The notes: a model not told the origin generated them from the letters alone. A DNA stretch of 7,858 nucleotides from Candidatus Pacearchaeota archaeon (GCA_002688335.1 NZCQ01000043.1:1-7858), one strand, 5' to 3'; shown: positions 1 through 6,155, numbered from the stretch's first letter. Translations and numbers: made by a program.

Positions 1-264
1 AACCGGCCCGAGAAACAAAAGTATGGTAATTTTGTTGAAAGAATACAAGCTTCATCCTTCCCAAGTTGGCATACTGCCAGAATTGTCTATTTAGCAATAA
101 TTATTAGTTATTTGTTTAGTAATAATTATTTAACAATACTCCTGATTATTATCGCTGGTTTAGTCGCTTACTCTAGAATATACCTAAAAAGACATGATTA
201 CTGGGACGTTCTTGGAGGGATTGTTTTAGGAATTATTGCTTTCTGGTTGAGTGGTTTGATATAA
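1..264 (+). CDS. PAP2-family membrane phosphatase, C-terminal part (5' end outside window)
   Basis: The open frame runs from base 1 to a TAA at 262-264 and gives 87 residues. It carries two of the three signature motifs of the PAP2 (type 2 phosphatidic acid phosphatase) superfamily: SFPSWHT at residues 19-25 (PSxH, general-acid histidine) and SRIYLKRHDYWD at 58-69 (SRxxxxxHxxxD, nucleophile histidine 65 and aspartate 69). An Arg-Pro at residues 2-3 may be the end of the KxxxxxxRP motif, whose lysine would lie upstream. The stretches between and after the motifs are hydrophobic and fit the last membrane helices. The family removes phosphate from lipid phosphates or pyrophosphates, including polyprenyl-pyrophosphate carriers, at the membrane. 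The substrate cannot be told from this fragment. The family call is firm; a role in recycling the glycan carrier used by the STT3 enzyme at the other end of the window is only a guess. Confidence 0.88.
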   Translation, partial: NRPEKQKYGNFVERIQASSFPSWHTARIVYLAIIISYLFSNNYLTILLIIIAGLVAYSRIYLKRHDYWDVLGGIVLGIIAFWLSGLI

Positions 265-285
265 TGCCTATCTTTAACTTTGTTT

Positions 286-314
286 GTAAAGAAAAAGAAA
301 AAAACTATAAAAAG
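286..314 (-). terminator. U-rich transcription terminator for the minus-strand unit
   Basis: Read on the minus strand, the bases just after the stop of the 272-residue gene (TGA at 321-323) form a long T-rich tract with runs of five, seven, five and three T. Archaeal RNA polymerase commonly stops at such oligo-T tracts without needing a stable hairpin. The tract sits between two convergent genes. A weak AT-rich stem (TCTTTA 271-276 with TAAAGA 287-292) overlaps its far end and could act on either strand. Confidence 0.55.
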
Positions 315-320
315 GCACAC

Positions 321-1139
321 TCAAACGGATTCTTCCCTCGACCCCTTCTCTTTTCTAAACTTAATCTCAAAAATTTGGGCTCGTAAACCAGTAGGTGAAG
401 TAAATCTATTGTCTTTAATCAAGTATTGTTCTTCGATCTTTAATTCACCAATTACTTCTTCAATCTTTTCCATATTGCTTTTTCCAATAGCATGTAATCT
501 AACAAATGGAACTCCTTTAAGTCTTAATCTTTCAATTAATCCTTCTTTCAATCTTTCATTTGTAGTATTATTACTAACAAAAAAAGCAAGTGGAAAAAAT
601 TTCAAAATGTTTGAATAAAAATCTCTATATTTTTCAATATGTTTTTCTTCATACTCTGATTTAAAAACATCAATAAATGGTAATATCATTTCATCAAAAT
701 AACCGCCACTAATAAGATTAAAAACTTTATTTCCTTTTTTTGGAAAATTTCGATCAAGTTGAGAATGTAATTTTTTAGCTAAATTACTATCTCCCTTATC
801 ATACGCTTTCTTTACTCTTCTTGCCATTAAAATACACTGAACATCTTCCTCAAGTAAAATCTCCTTTAATTTTTTGAGGCTTTCTTTTTGTGTAATAGAT
901 AATTCTTCGTACTCAATAAAACTGTCCAGTAAATCTTTATGAATTAATTGACAAGGAAGACTCTCTTTATTTTTATATTCTTCAATCTTATCAAAAATTT
1001 TTCCAACCATCTCGGGATCATTAATTACTTGATCACCAATTACTACGGAAGAATCTTTTACCTCAATCTTTCTATTATCTACATTAATGTAAATAAACTT
1101 TTCAGGAATTATTCCTTTCAGGAAATCAAAGAGGCCCAT
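321..1139 (-). CDS. Hypothetical protein, 272 residues, second gene of a two-gene unit
   Basis: I do not recognise a family. The protein starts MGLFDFLKG, a short amphipathic N-terminus without a signal peptide. A likely small beta section follows (about residues 15-40, FIYINVDNRKIEVKDSSVVIG), then a mostly helical, charged body. A conserved-looking central stretch (about residues 100-160) includes MARRVKKAYDKGD and LISGGYFDEMILPFIDVF. The C-terminus is basic. The patch FFPLAFFVS (181-189) is hydrophobic but too short to be a convincing membrane helix. The ATG (1137-1139) lies one base past the stop of the upstream 80-residue gene and has no SD of its own, so it is probably translated by coupling on a shared transcript. 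The overlapping plus-strand frames at 280-618 and 948-1160 are low-complexity shadows. The protein is probably cytosolic and its function is unknown. Confidence 0.82.
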   Translation of the reverse strand: MGLFDFLKGIIPEKFIYINVDNRKIEVKDSSVVIGDQVINDPEMVGKIFDKIEEYKNKESLPCQLIHKDLLDSFIEYEELSITQKESLKKLKEILLEEDVQCILMARRVKKAYDKGDSNLAKKLHSQLDRNFPKKGNKVFNLISGGYFDEMILPFIDVFKSEYEEKHIEKYRDFYSNILKFFPLAFFVSNNTTNERLKEGLIERLRLKGVPFVRLHAIGKSNMEKIEEVIGELKIEEQYLIKDNRFTSPTGLRAQIFEIKFRKEKGSREESV

Positions 1140-1140
1140 T

Positions 1141-1383
1141 TTAATTATTACAAGAAATAAAGTACTTTACTAATTCTGATTCTTCTTTTTTTATCGGGAT
1201 TTTTGAACTTTTTAATACTCCACCAAACTCAGATTCTTTGATTGATTCAAATTCTTGAGTAGTCACTACTTTATCATTCTCATCAACTAATTTAGAATCT
1301 TCATTTCTACTAAAGCCCAAAGATTTAATAACCCTCTCTTTAACAGAATCATCAAAAACCAATATAGGTATTTCATTTATCAT
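1141..1383 (-). CDS. Hypothetical small protein, 80 residues, first gene of the two-gene unit
   Basis: The family is not recognised. The sequence begins MINEIPILVFDDSVKERVIK and continues as a compact alpha/beta-looking soluble protein. It has a likely turn at DENDK and a Lys/Glu-rich tail ending in CNN. There is no signal peptide, membrane segment or metal-binding motif. The frame is open upstream to a TTG at 1393-1395, which would add four residues. I chose the ATG at 1381-1383 because GGTGAT, a perfect match to the 3' end of archaeal 16S rRNA, ends four bases before it. The stop (1141-1143) is one base from the start of the 272-residue gene, so the two genes are almost certainly co-transcribed. 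A small gene tightly coupled to a larger one is typical of toxin-antitoxin or two-component accessory pairs, but nothing in the sequence proves that role. Confidence 0.78.
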   Translation of the reverse strand: MINEIPILVFDDSVKERVIKSLGFSRNEDSKLVDENDKVVTTQEFESIKESEFGGVLKSSKIPIKKEESELVKYFISCNN

Positions 1384-1387
1384 TAAT

Positions 1388-1393
1388 ATCACC
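1388..1393 (-). promoter_or_regulatory. Shine-Dalgarno site GGTGAT deciding the start of the 80-residue gene
   Basis: On the minus strand GGTGAT lies four bases before the ATG at 1381-1383 and complements the AUCACC of the 16S rRNA tail. It overlaps the alternative upstream TTG codon, which argues for the ATG. It fits the expected 30-base leader of this transcript, whereas other genes in the window lack both a leader and an SD. Confidence 0.6.
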
Positions 1394-1436
1394 AAATCTA
1401 CCTATTACCTCTTTCAAGTTAATTAATCAATGTTAT

Positions 1437-1444
1437 TATTTAAA
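1437..1444 (-). promoter_or_regulatory. TATA box for the 80/272-residue gene pair
   Basis: TTTAAATA on the minus strand is centred near 1440.5, preceded by GAAAAC as a weak BRE. Transcription should begin near 1413-1414, giving a leader of about 30 bases before the ATG at 1383, long enough to hold the GGTGAT site. This suggests the pair is transcribed separately from the antitoxin-like gene upstream. Confidence 0.5.
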
Positions 1445-1456
1445 GTTTTCGTGTTC

Positions 1457-1519
1457 TTAGCTGTATAGAAACCCTTCCTCGAAGAAATCTGGATGCTCTT
1501 TGATGATCCATTCAGGCAA
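1457..1519 (-). pseudogene. 20-codon open frame, probably a frameshifted tail of the 69-residue gene, or a mini-gene
   Basis: In the frame one base off the 69-residue gene there is a TTG (1517-1519), then codons reading PEWIIKEHPDFFEEGFLYS and a TAA at 1457-1459. The peptide looks protein-like (amphipathic, two aromatic pairs). It uses more GC-ending codons (ATC, TTC, GAG, AGC) than its neighbours. Removing one base near 1519-1520 would join it to the upstream protein as GVK-LPEWIIKEHP, giving about 89 residues. Alternatively, a GGGGAG sequence six bases before the TTG could act as an SD for a separate mini-protein translated by coupling. I favour the frameshift reading. A chance open frame cannot be excluded at this length. 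Confidence 0.35.
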
Positions 1520-1721
1520 CTTTTACTCCCCTTTTTTCTAAATACTTATCTAACTCTTCTTCGGAGACACCCTTAATTTTACCTGTTTTTATGTCGCTCA
1601 ATCTCAGTTTAATAATCTGTTCCTGATCTTCAACAAGATCTTCAAAATGAGATACTAATTTTTCTACGTCAGAAATTACTAATCCCAATTTATCTTTAGA
1701 TACGGTTACAGTTTCCATCAT
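1512..1721 (-). CDS. Small antitoxin-like protein, 69 residues
   Basis: The sequence begins METVTVSKDKLGLVISDVEKL, a short beta-strand followed by a helix. It continues as a long acidic helical region (DLVEDQEQIIKLRLSDIKTGKI) and ends in KGVSEEELDKYLEKRGVKVA. This layout resembles small archaeal antitoxins (AbrB/RelB-like, N-terminal M-E-T-V-T-V/I strand), but no diagnostic motif is present and the call is tentative. No full toxin gene lies next to it: the 116 bases downstream hold only a 20-codon frame. Two ATGs are adjacent (1719-1721 and 1716-1718). The TATA box spacing and the lack of an SD point to a leaderless transcript starting at one of them. The second, giving 68 residues, matches the spacing at the other promoters better. 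The C-terminus may be shortened by a one-base frameshift. Confidence 0.7.
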   Translation of the reverse strand: MMETVTVSKDKLGLVISDVEKLVSHFEDLVEDQEQIIKLRLSDIKTGKIKGVSEEELDKYLEKRGVKVA

Positions 1722-1741
1722 TTATTCCAAAGCTTTTGTAC

Positions 1742-1749
1742 TATAAAAA
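1742..1749 (-). promoter_or_regulatory. TATA box for the antitoxin-like gene
   Basis: TTTTTATA on the minus strand is centred at 1745.5, about 25 and 28 bases before the two candidate ATGs, with no SD between. This predicts a leaderless mRNA. The T6 run just upstream (1758-1763 on the plus strand reads A-rich) could also serve as the end of the mbf1 transcript. Confidence 0.5.
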
Positions 1750-1797
1750 GTTATCGCAAAAAACCTACTTCCTTTTCCTTACTTTAAATAAAACACG

Positions 1798-1852
1798 CAA
1801 TAAAGCAACAACTTTATTGGTGTCCCAGTAAAATCTTTGTTTTACTGTGGAC
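1798..1852. repeat. Two tandem inverted repeats (hairpin pair) between mbf1 and the antitoxin-like gene
   Basis: The first dyad is CAATAAAG (1798-1805) with CTTTATTG (1812-1819), eight pairs around a six-base loop. Two bases later comes CAGTAAAA (1826-1833) with TTTTACTG (1840-1847), again eight pairs around six bases. It is extended by GTCC (1822-1825) with GGAC (1849-1852) across one bulged T (1848), giving twelve pairs. A competing arm exists: TGGAC (1848-1852) can pair with GTCCA (1869-1873) instead. The pair lies about 30 bases past the mbf1 stop. A 3'-UTR or terminator structure, a protein-binding dyad or a small structured RNA are all possible. No known RNA family is recognised. Confidence 0.7.
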
Positions 1853-1881
1853 CTAGATTTTATTTAATGTCCAAAAAAGTG

Positions 1882-2337
1882 TTAACGCTTTTTTCGTATT
1901 TTAACAAAATCAGCTAATGTAAATTCAGAACTCTTACCCTTCTTAATCTCTACCTTATCAGCAACTTCATCTTTAACAACTAAACTAATCCTTAATAACC
2001 TACCAACTCTTCTAGCAATATCAATTCGAGGTTTTAAACTTCCTTGTTCCCATTTAGCAACAATACTTTCCCTTTCATTCAGAAATTTGGCAAAATCTTC
2101 CTGCTTCATTCCTCTTTTTTCCCTAGATGAACGAATTAAATTAGAATAATTTCCTACAACTTTAAACTGAGGACCATCCTCGCGTTTTGATCTACTTTTA
2201 AAACGATGTATTACATTCACACTACTTTTCTTAACAATTCCATATTTAGCACAATTAGAACAAACTTTTAGCTCACCACCTTCCACATCAGCTAAAACTA
2301 ACCTTGCTTCTTTTCCACACATCTCACAAAGTGCCAT
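1882..2337 (-). CDS. mbf1: Archaeal MBF1-type transcription factor (zinc ribbon + Xre-type HTH)
   Basis: This 151-residue protein has the full architecture of archaeal multiprotein bridging factor 1. The N-terminal zinc ribbon has C4-x2-C7 (CEMC) and C26-x2-C29 (CSNC). A basic linker (about 44-60) follows. The Xre/Cro-type helix-turn-helix covers about residues 64-118, with KRGMKQEDFAKFLN and IVAKWEQGSLKPRIDIARR as the core. The short tail FTLADFVKIRKKR is also typical. In eukaryotes MBF1 bridges activators and TBP; archaeal homologues are linked to transcription and to ribosomes under stress. All four cysteines are present and the length is normal. The frame extends to a TTG two codons upstream (2341-2343). 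I chose the ATG at 2335-2337 because the family starts MALCEMCG and a TATA box sits 27 bases before it, giving a leaderless mRNA. It is divergent from the JAMM-like gene. Confidence 0.93.
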   Translation of the reverse strand: MALCEMCGKEARLVLADVEGGELKVCSNCAKYGIVKKSSVNVIHRFKSRSKREDGPQFKVVGNYSNLIRSSREKRGMKQEDFAKFLNERESIVAKWEQGSLKPRIDIARRVGRLLRISLVVKDEVADKVEIKKGKSSEFTLADFVKIRKKR

Positions 2338-2360
2338 TTTCAATTAAAAGTATGGACTGG

Positions 2361-2368
2361 TATTAAAA
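2361..2368 (-). promoter_or_regulatory. TATA box for mbf1
   Basis: TTTTAATA on the minus strand is centred at 2364.5, 27 bases from the A of the chosen ATG, with no SD in between. This is a leaderless promoter. The remaining divergent interval up to about 2490 is AT-rich, apart from a short G/T-rich patch at 2429-2448, and holds no supportable gene. Confidence 0.5.
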
Positions 2369-2491
2369 TGTATTGTTGATGAGTATCGCAGTTTTGATAA
2401 ATATTAGTTTAAAATAATTATCCTTATGTTGGCGGTGGTGTTTTTTGGAATATAACTAAAACTAAATTTCCATTAAAGAGTAGTAACAATA

Positions 2492-2508
2492 GGAAAGATT
2501 TATAAATA
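2492..2508 (+). promoter_or_regulatory. BRE and TATA box for the JAMM-like gene
   Basis: A purine-rich BRE (GGAAAG, 2492-2497) is followed by TTTATAAATA (2499-2508), the best archaeal TATA match in the window. Its centre is 26.5 bases before the ATG at 2530. There is no SD, so the transcript should start at or next to the start codon. Confidence 0.72.
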
Positions 2509-2529
2509 ACCTTATCGTCTAAAGACAGT

Positions 2530-3267
2530 ATGAATAAGAAACAAAGATCATTTCAATTTGGAAGGGCATTTTATAATTTTTCTCCTATCATGTGGCTGGC
2601 TTTTGGAATAGAATTTGAATATGAGGCCATTAAGAGTTTTATGGATTCACAAATTTTAGCGGGAATATTTTTAGAAGGTGCAGCTTTATATAGCGGTTTT
2701 AGAGCAGCCAGGGTTATTCTTCCAAAAGGATTAATTTATTTGGAATCAAAGGAAATAAGAGACAACCAAAGCCAATATCCTCTTGAACATTCAGAAAGAA
2801 TTATTATTGAGGATGAAGAAGGATTAGAATCTCTTTTATCCAGAACTAACAATGGAGAAGAAAAAGAATGGGGCACATTCTTAAAAGCATATGATGATAA
2901 TGGAACAGCAGTAGTATCTAATATACTTGATGCTTCAGTAGCCAAAGAATTAGGTTTAATTAAAAGAGAAACAGAAGGTTCTATTAGAATAGATAGTCGT
3001 CGTGCAGACAAAGAAGGGTATAATGGATTCCATCATTATCATCCGAATCAGCATCAGTCTCCAAATTCCAGAGCAGCCAATTACTTCATTCATTTGACAG
3101 ATAGATTTAAACCAAAAGGCTGGATCAATTTATTGACGTTCAATCTTCCTGAAGGTCCTGAGATCATAGGTTTTAATAGACAACACACCTATATCCCAGT
3201 AGATGCAACCAAAAGAGAACTTGTAAGAGCAACTCCTAAACAGATAATGGAATACTTGGCTAAGTAA
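2530..3267 (+). CDS. Putative membrane-anchored JAMM/MPN-like metalloprotease homologue, 245 residues
   Basis: Residues 18-64 contain two hydrophobic stretches (about 18-28 and 42-64, ILAGIFLEGAALYSGFRAARVIL) that could anchor the protein. The rest is soluble. The C-terminal half lines up with the JAB/JAMM (Mov34/MPN) fold. EWGTFL at 113-118 would supply the catalytic glutamate. It is followed by a hydrophobic strand (TAVVSNIL), then GFHHYHP at 166-172 giving the zinc-binding HxHP (H169, H171), a PNS near the usual PS, and a strand/turn pattern INLLTFNLPEGPEIIGFNRQ as in archaeal JAMM proteins. In the consensus HxHx10D the last position falls on alanine 182, so the third metal ligand appears missing unless the spacing is shifted (N184 is nearby). 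JAMM enzymes cleave isopeptide or peptide bonds. This one may be inactive or bind metal differently. Fold assignment is by pattern only. The gene is followed 51 bases later by the kinase gene in the same orientation. Confidence 0.6.
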   Translation: MNKKQRSFQFGRAFYNFSPIMWLAFGIEFEYEAIKSFMDSQILAGIFLEGAALYSGFRAARVILPKGLIYLESKEIRDNQSQYPLEHSERIIIEDEEGLESLLSRTNNGEEKEWGTFLKAYDDNGTAVVSNILDASVAKELGLIKRETEGSIRIDSRRADKEGYNGFHHYHPNQHQSPNSRAANYFIHLTDRFKPKGWINLLTFNLPEGPEIIGFNRQHTYIPVDATKRELVRATPKQIMEYLAK

Positions 3268-3287
3268 GGATAAATTTTTCCTAAATA

Positions 3288-3295
3288 TTTTTAAA
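3288..3295 (+). promoter_or_regulatory. TATA box for the Ser/Thr kinase gene
   Basis: TTTTTAAA is centred at 3291.5, 27.5 bases before the ATG at 3319, with no SD. It lies within 30 bases of the stop of the JAMM-like gene. The kinase therefore probably has its own leaderless transcript, although read-through from upstream remains possible. The T run at 3275-3279 could help end the upstream transcript. Confidence 0.55.
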
Positions 3296-3303
3296 CCCAA
3301 TAC

Positions 3304-3315
3304 TACTTTAAAGTA
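3304..3315. promoter_or_regulatory. 12-base perfect palindrome between TATA box and kinase start (possible operator)
   Basis: TACTTTAAAGTA is a perfect 12-base palindrome lying between the TATA box and the ATG, at about -15 to -4 relative to the start codon. A dimeric regulator bound here would block the initiation complex. In AT-rich DNA such a palindrome can occur by chance, so this is only a candidate site. Confidence 0.25.
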
Positions 3316-3318
3316 ATA

Positions 3319-6039
3319 ATGGACGTTAATAATAATGTTTCATTCTTAGATGGAAAAATAGGAGATTTCACTATTGTTAGATATTTAGGGGAAGGTGGTG
3401 AGGGAGCAGCTTTATTAATTGAAGATAAACAAGGCTCCCAGTTAGTAGCTAAAGTGTTCCCTTTACCTCTATTTATAGCAGATATGGACACAGAAACTAA
3501 AAAACCTCTAAATGAAGCAGATATTCTTACAAAACTTGATCATCCACACTTACCTAAACACCATGAGATCATAGATTTTCCCGATCAAGGTAGATTTGTA
3601 ACCATTCGTGATTTTGTTGAAGGTCCTTCCTTGGAAGAGATTTTAGAAAATGAAAAGACTTTACCAGAACCTAAAGCTATTGATATTATGGAAAAAGTTT
3701 TAGGGATTTTAGGTTATTTACATGACCCGGCACAACATCCGGATATCCCGAGACCTGTTATTCATAAGGACATCAAACCAGCTAATTTAATTGTTAGGGA
3801 TGACGGTGTGATTCCAATTGATTTTGGAGTAGCCCAAGATAAAAGTAATACTTATGCTACAATGACTAGTAAGGGAACACCCAAATACATGCCAATTGAA
3901 CAAATTCTCGGACAAGGATTTCCATCATCAGACATCTATGCTTTAGGTGTTACAATTATTGAATCTTTACTTGGAGAAATTCCTGAAACATTGGAAGAAA
4001 ACTTTCATTTTCATGAACCATACGAATTACCAAATACTGAAGAAATCAGTCCGCCATTAAGAGCAATTTTGAATAAGATGGTTCATCCAGATTATGATTT
4101 ACGATACCAATCGGCAAGTGATGTATTAGATGACTTGAAAAGAATGCATAGCCTTCAGCCACGGAACAGTTGGGTTAGTCAACTAGTTAGAATGACGCCA
4201 TTAAATTGGGCCATACGACCATTTTACAACCGTGGACTTGCTAGAATTATGACCGTCGATCCTAATGTTGTTGATATTAACAAGTTGGCTAAAAGAATTC
4301 AGGTATTAGGATACTTATTAGGAGATGATACTCATCTTCCAATTATCGATAATGCTAGAACAAGATACAGAAATGCCAAAAAAGCACGTGCTGAGAAAAA
4401 AATTAGTGGCTCGTTAGAATTTGCTATGGAATATGCAAAAAGCTGTAAATTAGATGGGATGAATAAAGCTTTACAAATAGCAATGAGTACTGCAAGAAAA
4501 GAGAGCATAGATATTGATCAACAACGAATTGAAGGTATCAAAGACGTCTATATATCTAATCGGCATGGTACAGCTTTAGGATATTTCAAAAGTCAATTAA
4601 CCTCTCCTCATGAATTCAGTGCTGATACACGTGATGAGATTTTGTTTCAAGCAGAATTAATCTGTGATAATAATGACCTAGATTTTGACAAAGAACTTAA
4701 AGCCTGGGTAAGAAGAAATTATTTTGATAAACCAGCTGAGAAAAAGCTTTCAACTTTATTAAATACGTATGAGTCTAGGGCCTCTCAAGGATTAGAACCA
4801 TCAACATTATTAGAAGAAGAAATCGTTAGAACAGTTAAACCCATATCTTTAGCTGTTAATTCAACTTGGCCAGAAGACAAAGCACGTGAGATAGTGACCA
4901 CGGCAAGAGAAATGTTTGCTTCAAGACTTGAAGAAGAGATAACAGAATTACCATGGATTACTCCTTTGTTTGATTTTGACCAAACTCAAAAATATATTGA
5001 TGATTTAAAAAGAAAAGCTGCTATTGAAGGGATAGAGATTAATAAAGAGCAAGTAGTTAGTATTTATCAAAGAGCAGTTGAATTTCATCTTGGAGTTGCT
5101 AATGAAAGTGCAAAGAAAAGAAATGTAGATAGTTTATCCGCCGCTCTTGAGAAAGCAAAAGAGATATCTAAAGAGGTTGCTTTACCAATTGAACAGTTAA
5201 GAATCAGTGATATTTATGAAACTTATGTTAATTCGTGTAAAGAGAAAGCAGTAGAATATGCTCAAGATTTAAGAAGAGATGAAATGATTAATTTTTTAAG
5301 AAATGCACAAGCTATTACTGCAGTATTTGATTTGGATTTAGCATCTCAAGAAGATACAAAAATATATCAAATTTATATAGATGGAGTTATGCAAAAAGCA
5401 CGGGAAACAGCCCAAAGTTGTGATAATGAGGGTATGGAAAAATTACTTTTACAAGCAGAAGCTGCTAAATTTGGTGTTGTTATCGAAAGAGAAAGTTACC
5501 AACTAGTATATGAAACCTTAGCTACAAGTCAACAAGCTGAAGCGATAAAGCAAATTGAAAAAATGTTTGCAAAAGCAGAAAGATTAGTAAACCAAATTAA
5601 ACAGGAACAAGTTGACAAACAGGTTGAAGAGATCAGAGCATACGCTGAACAAGAAGGCCTTCAGATTTCCGCTGAAAGAATCGCTAATCTAAATGCCACA
5701 ATGAAATATAGGAGAAAAGAAGTTGTTGGTAATTTTGTCCGAGAGAATAGATACGGTCATCATAAAATTATTGCTGTCCATTCATCAACAAATCGTGATT
5801 ATTACACTGAAGCAGTATCTGGAAGAACCACATTATTCTACAGTACCGATCCAATGAAAATTGGTGAAGTTTCTCGGATATCCGATTTTGCAGGAGAATA
5901 TTTTGTTCCTTCTAGTTTAGCTATGAAGTTATATGAATTGATAACTAATAAAACCGATCCAAAAGAGATTGTTAAAAGACTTGAGCTTAATAGAGTTTTT
6001 GAAGAAGCAGTAGCCAGAAGAAATTCGTATTTACATTAA
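3319..6039 (+). CDS. Hanks-type serine/threonine protein kinase with long helical repeat tail, 906 residues
   Basis: Residues 16-276 form a complete protein kinase domain with all key elements. These are glycine loop GEGGEG (24-29), ATP lysine K45 in VAK, likely alpha-C glutamate E66, catalytic loop HKDIKPAN (149-156; D151, N156), DFG (168-170), activation-segment end GTPKYMPIE (186-194), DIYALG (205-210) and a late arginine R262. It looks like a bacterial-style PknB-related kinase, with lysine in place of arginine in HRD, and should be active. The tail (about 285-800) is soluble and nearly all helical, with 50-residue helical-hairpin repeats. The last 110 residues (about 800-906) contain a distinct, probably alpha/beta unit (HHKIIAVHSSTNRDYY, TTLFYSTDP) that I cannot name. 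No membrane segment is visible, so it is probably a cytosolic signalling kinase with a scaffold or sensor tail. The ATG at 3319 fits the TATA spacing and keeps a normal N-terminal lead into the domain. Confidence 0.93.
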   Translation: MDVNNNVSFLDGKIGDFTIVRYLGEGGEGAALLIEDKQGSQLVAKVFPLPLFIADMDTETKKPLNEADILTKLDHPHLPKHHEIIDFPDQGRFVTIRDFVEGPSLEEILENEKTLPEPKAIDIMEKVLGILGYLHDPAQHPDIPRPVIHKDIKPANLIVRDDGVIPIDFGVAQDKSNTYATMTSKGTPKYMPIEQILGQGFPSSDIYALGVTIIESLLGEIPETLEENFHFHEPYELPNTEEISPPLRAILNKMVHPDYDLRYQSASDVLDDLKRMHSLQPRNSWVSQLVRMTPLNWAIRPFYNRGLARIMTVDPNVVDINKLAKRIQVLGYLLGDDTHLPIIDNARTRYRNAKKARAEKKISGSLEFAMEYAKSCKLDGMNKALQIAMSTARKESIDIDQQRIEGIKDVYISNRHGTALGYFKSQLTSPHEFSADTRDEILFQAELICDNNDLDFDKELKAWVRRNYFDKPAEKKLSTLLNTYESRASQGLEPSTLLEEEIVRTVKPISLAVNSTWPEDKAREIVTTAREMFASRLEEEITELPWITPLFDFDQTQKYIDDLKRKAAIEGIEINKEQVVSIYQRAVEFHLGVANESAKKRNVDSLSAALEKAKEISKEVALPIEQLRISDIYETYVNSCKEKAVEYAQDLRRDEMINFLRNAQAITAVFDLDLASQEDTKIYQIYIDGVMQKARETAQSCDNEGMEKLLLQAEAAKFGVVIERESYQLVYETLATSQQAEAIKQIEKMFAKAERLVNQIKQEQVDKQVEEIRAYAEQEGLQISAERIANLNATMKYRRKEVVGNFVRENRYGHHKIIAVHSSTNRDYYTEAVSGRTTLFYSTDPMKIGEVSRISDFAGEYFVPSSLAMKLYELITNKTDPKEIVKRLELNRVFEEAVARRNSYLH
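5062..5511 (+). repeat. Three tandem 50-residue helical repeats in the kinase tail
   Basis: Repeat landmarks recur at exact 50-residue steps: AxExA at residues 594-598, 644-648 and 694-698; a D/E-plus-hydrophobic turn at 604-606, 654-656 and 704-706; leucines at 610, 660 and 710; and an I-Y pair at 582, 632 and 682, then V-Y at 730. A separate earlier copy at 369-411 (AMEYAKSCKLDGM to VY) shows the same pattern. Each unit looks like a helical hairpin, as in TPR-like or other alpha-solenoid folds, but with a longer period than the 34-residue TPR. The repeats are diverged at DNA level, so they are old. Confidence 0.7.
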
Positions 6040-6147
6040 GATTACTATAATTAAAGCTTTTAGAGAACAAACAACAAAACTAAAAGACAAATATCCTACT
6101 TCTTAAGATTAAACATCCATCAACAATACTCATCCATCATAATAAAT

Positions 6148-6155
6148 TTTATAAA
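6148..6155 (+). promoter_or_regulatory. TATA box for stt3
   Basis: TTTATAAA is centred at 6151.5, predicting a start of transcription near 6178 and a leader of about 16 bases before the TTG at 6194. The rest of the 154-base gap after the kinase (6040-6147) is AT-rich and holds no gene or strong terminator that I can see. Confidence 0.6.

Noticed and set aside
280..618. Plus-strand open frame of 112 codons overlapping the 272-residue gene
   Set aside because: It is antisense to a gene with better protein-like composition, starts in a poly-A tract, has no promoter or SD and reads as Ser/Leu/Asn/Ile low complexity.
948..1160. Plus-strand open frame of 70 codons
   Set aside because: It is antisense across the junction of the coupled 80/272-residue genes; Phe/Ile/Asn-rich shadow with no start signals.
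2375..2382. TTGATGA resembling a C box of a C/D box small RNA
   Set aside because: The first base does not match and no CTGA D box lies at a suitable distance.
2426..2455. Short frame MLAVVFFGI in a G/T-rich patch of the divergent promoter region
   Set aside because: Only nine codons, with no correctly spaced TATA box or SD; probably chance, though the G-rich patch stands out in AT-rich DNA.
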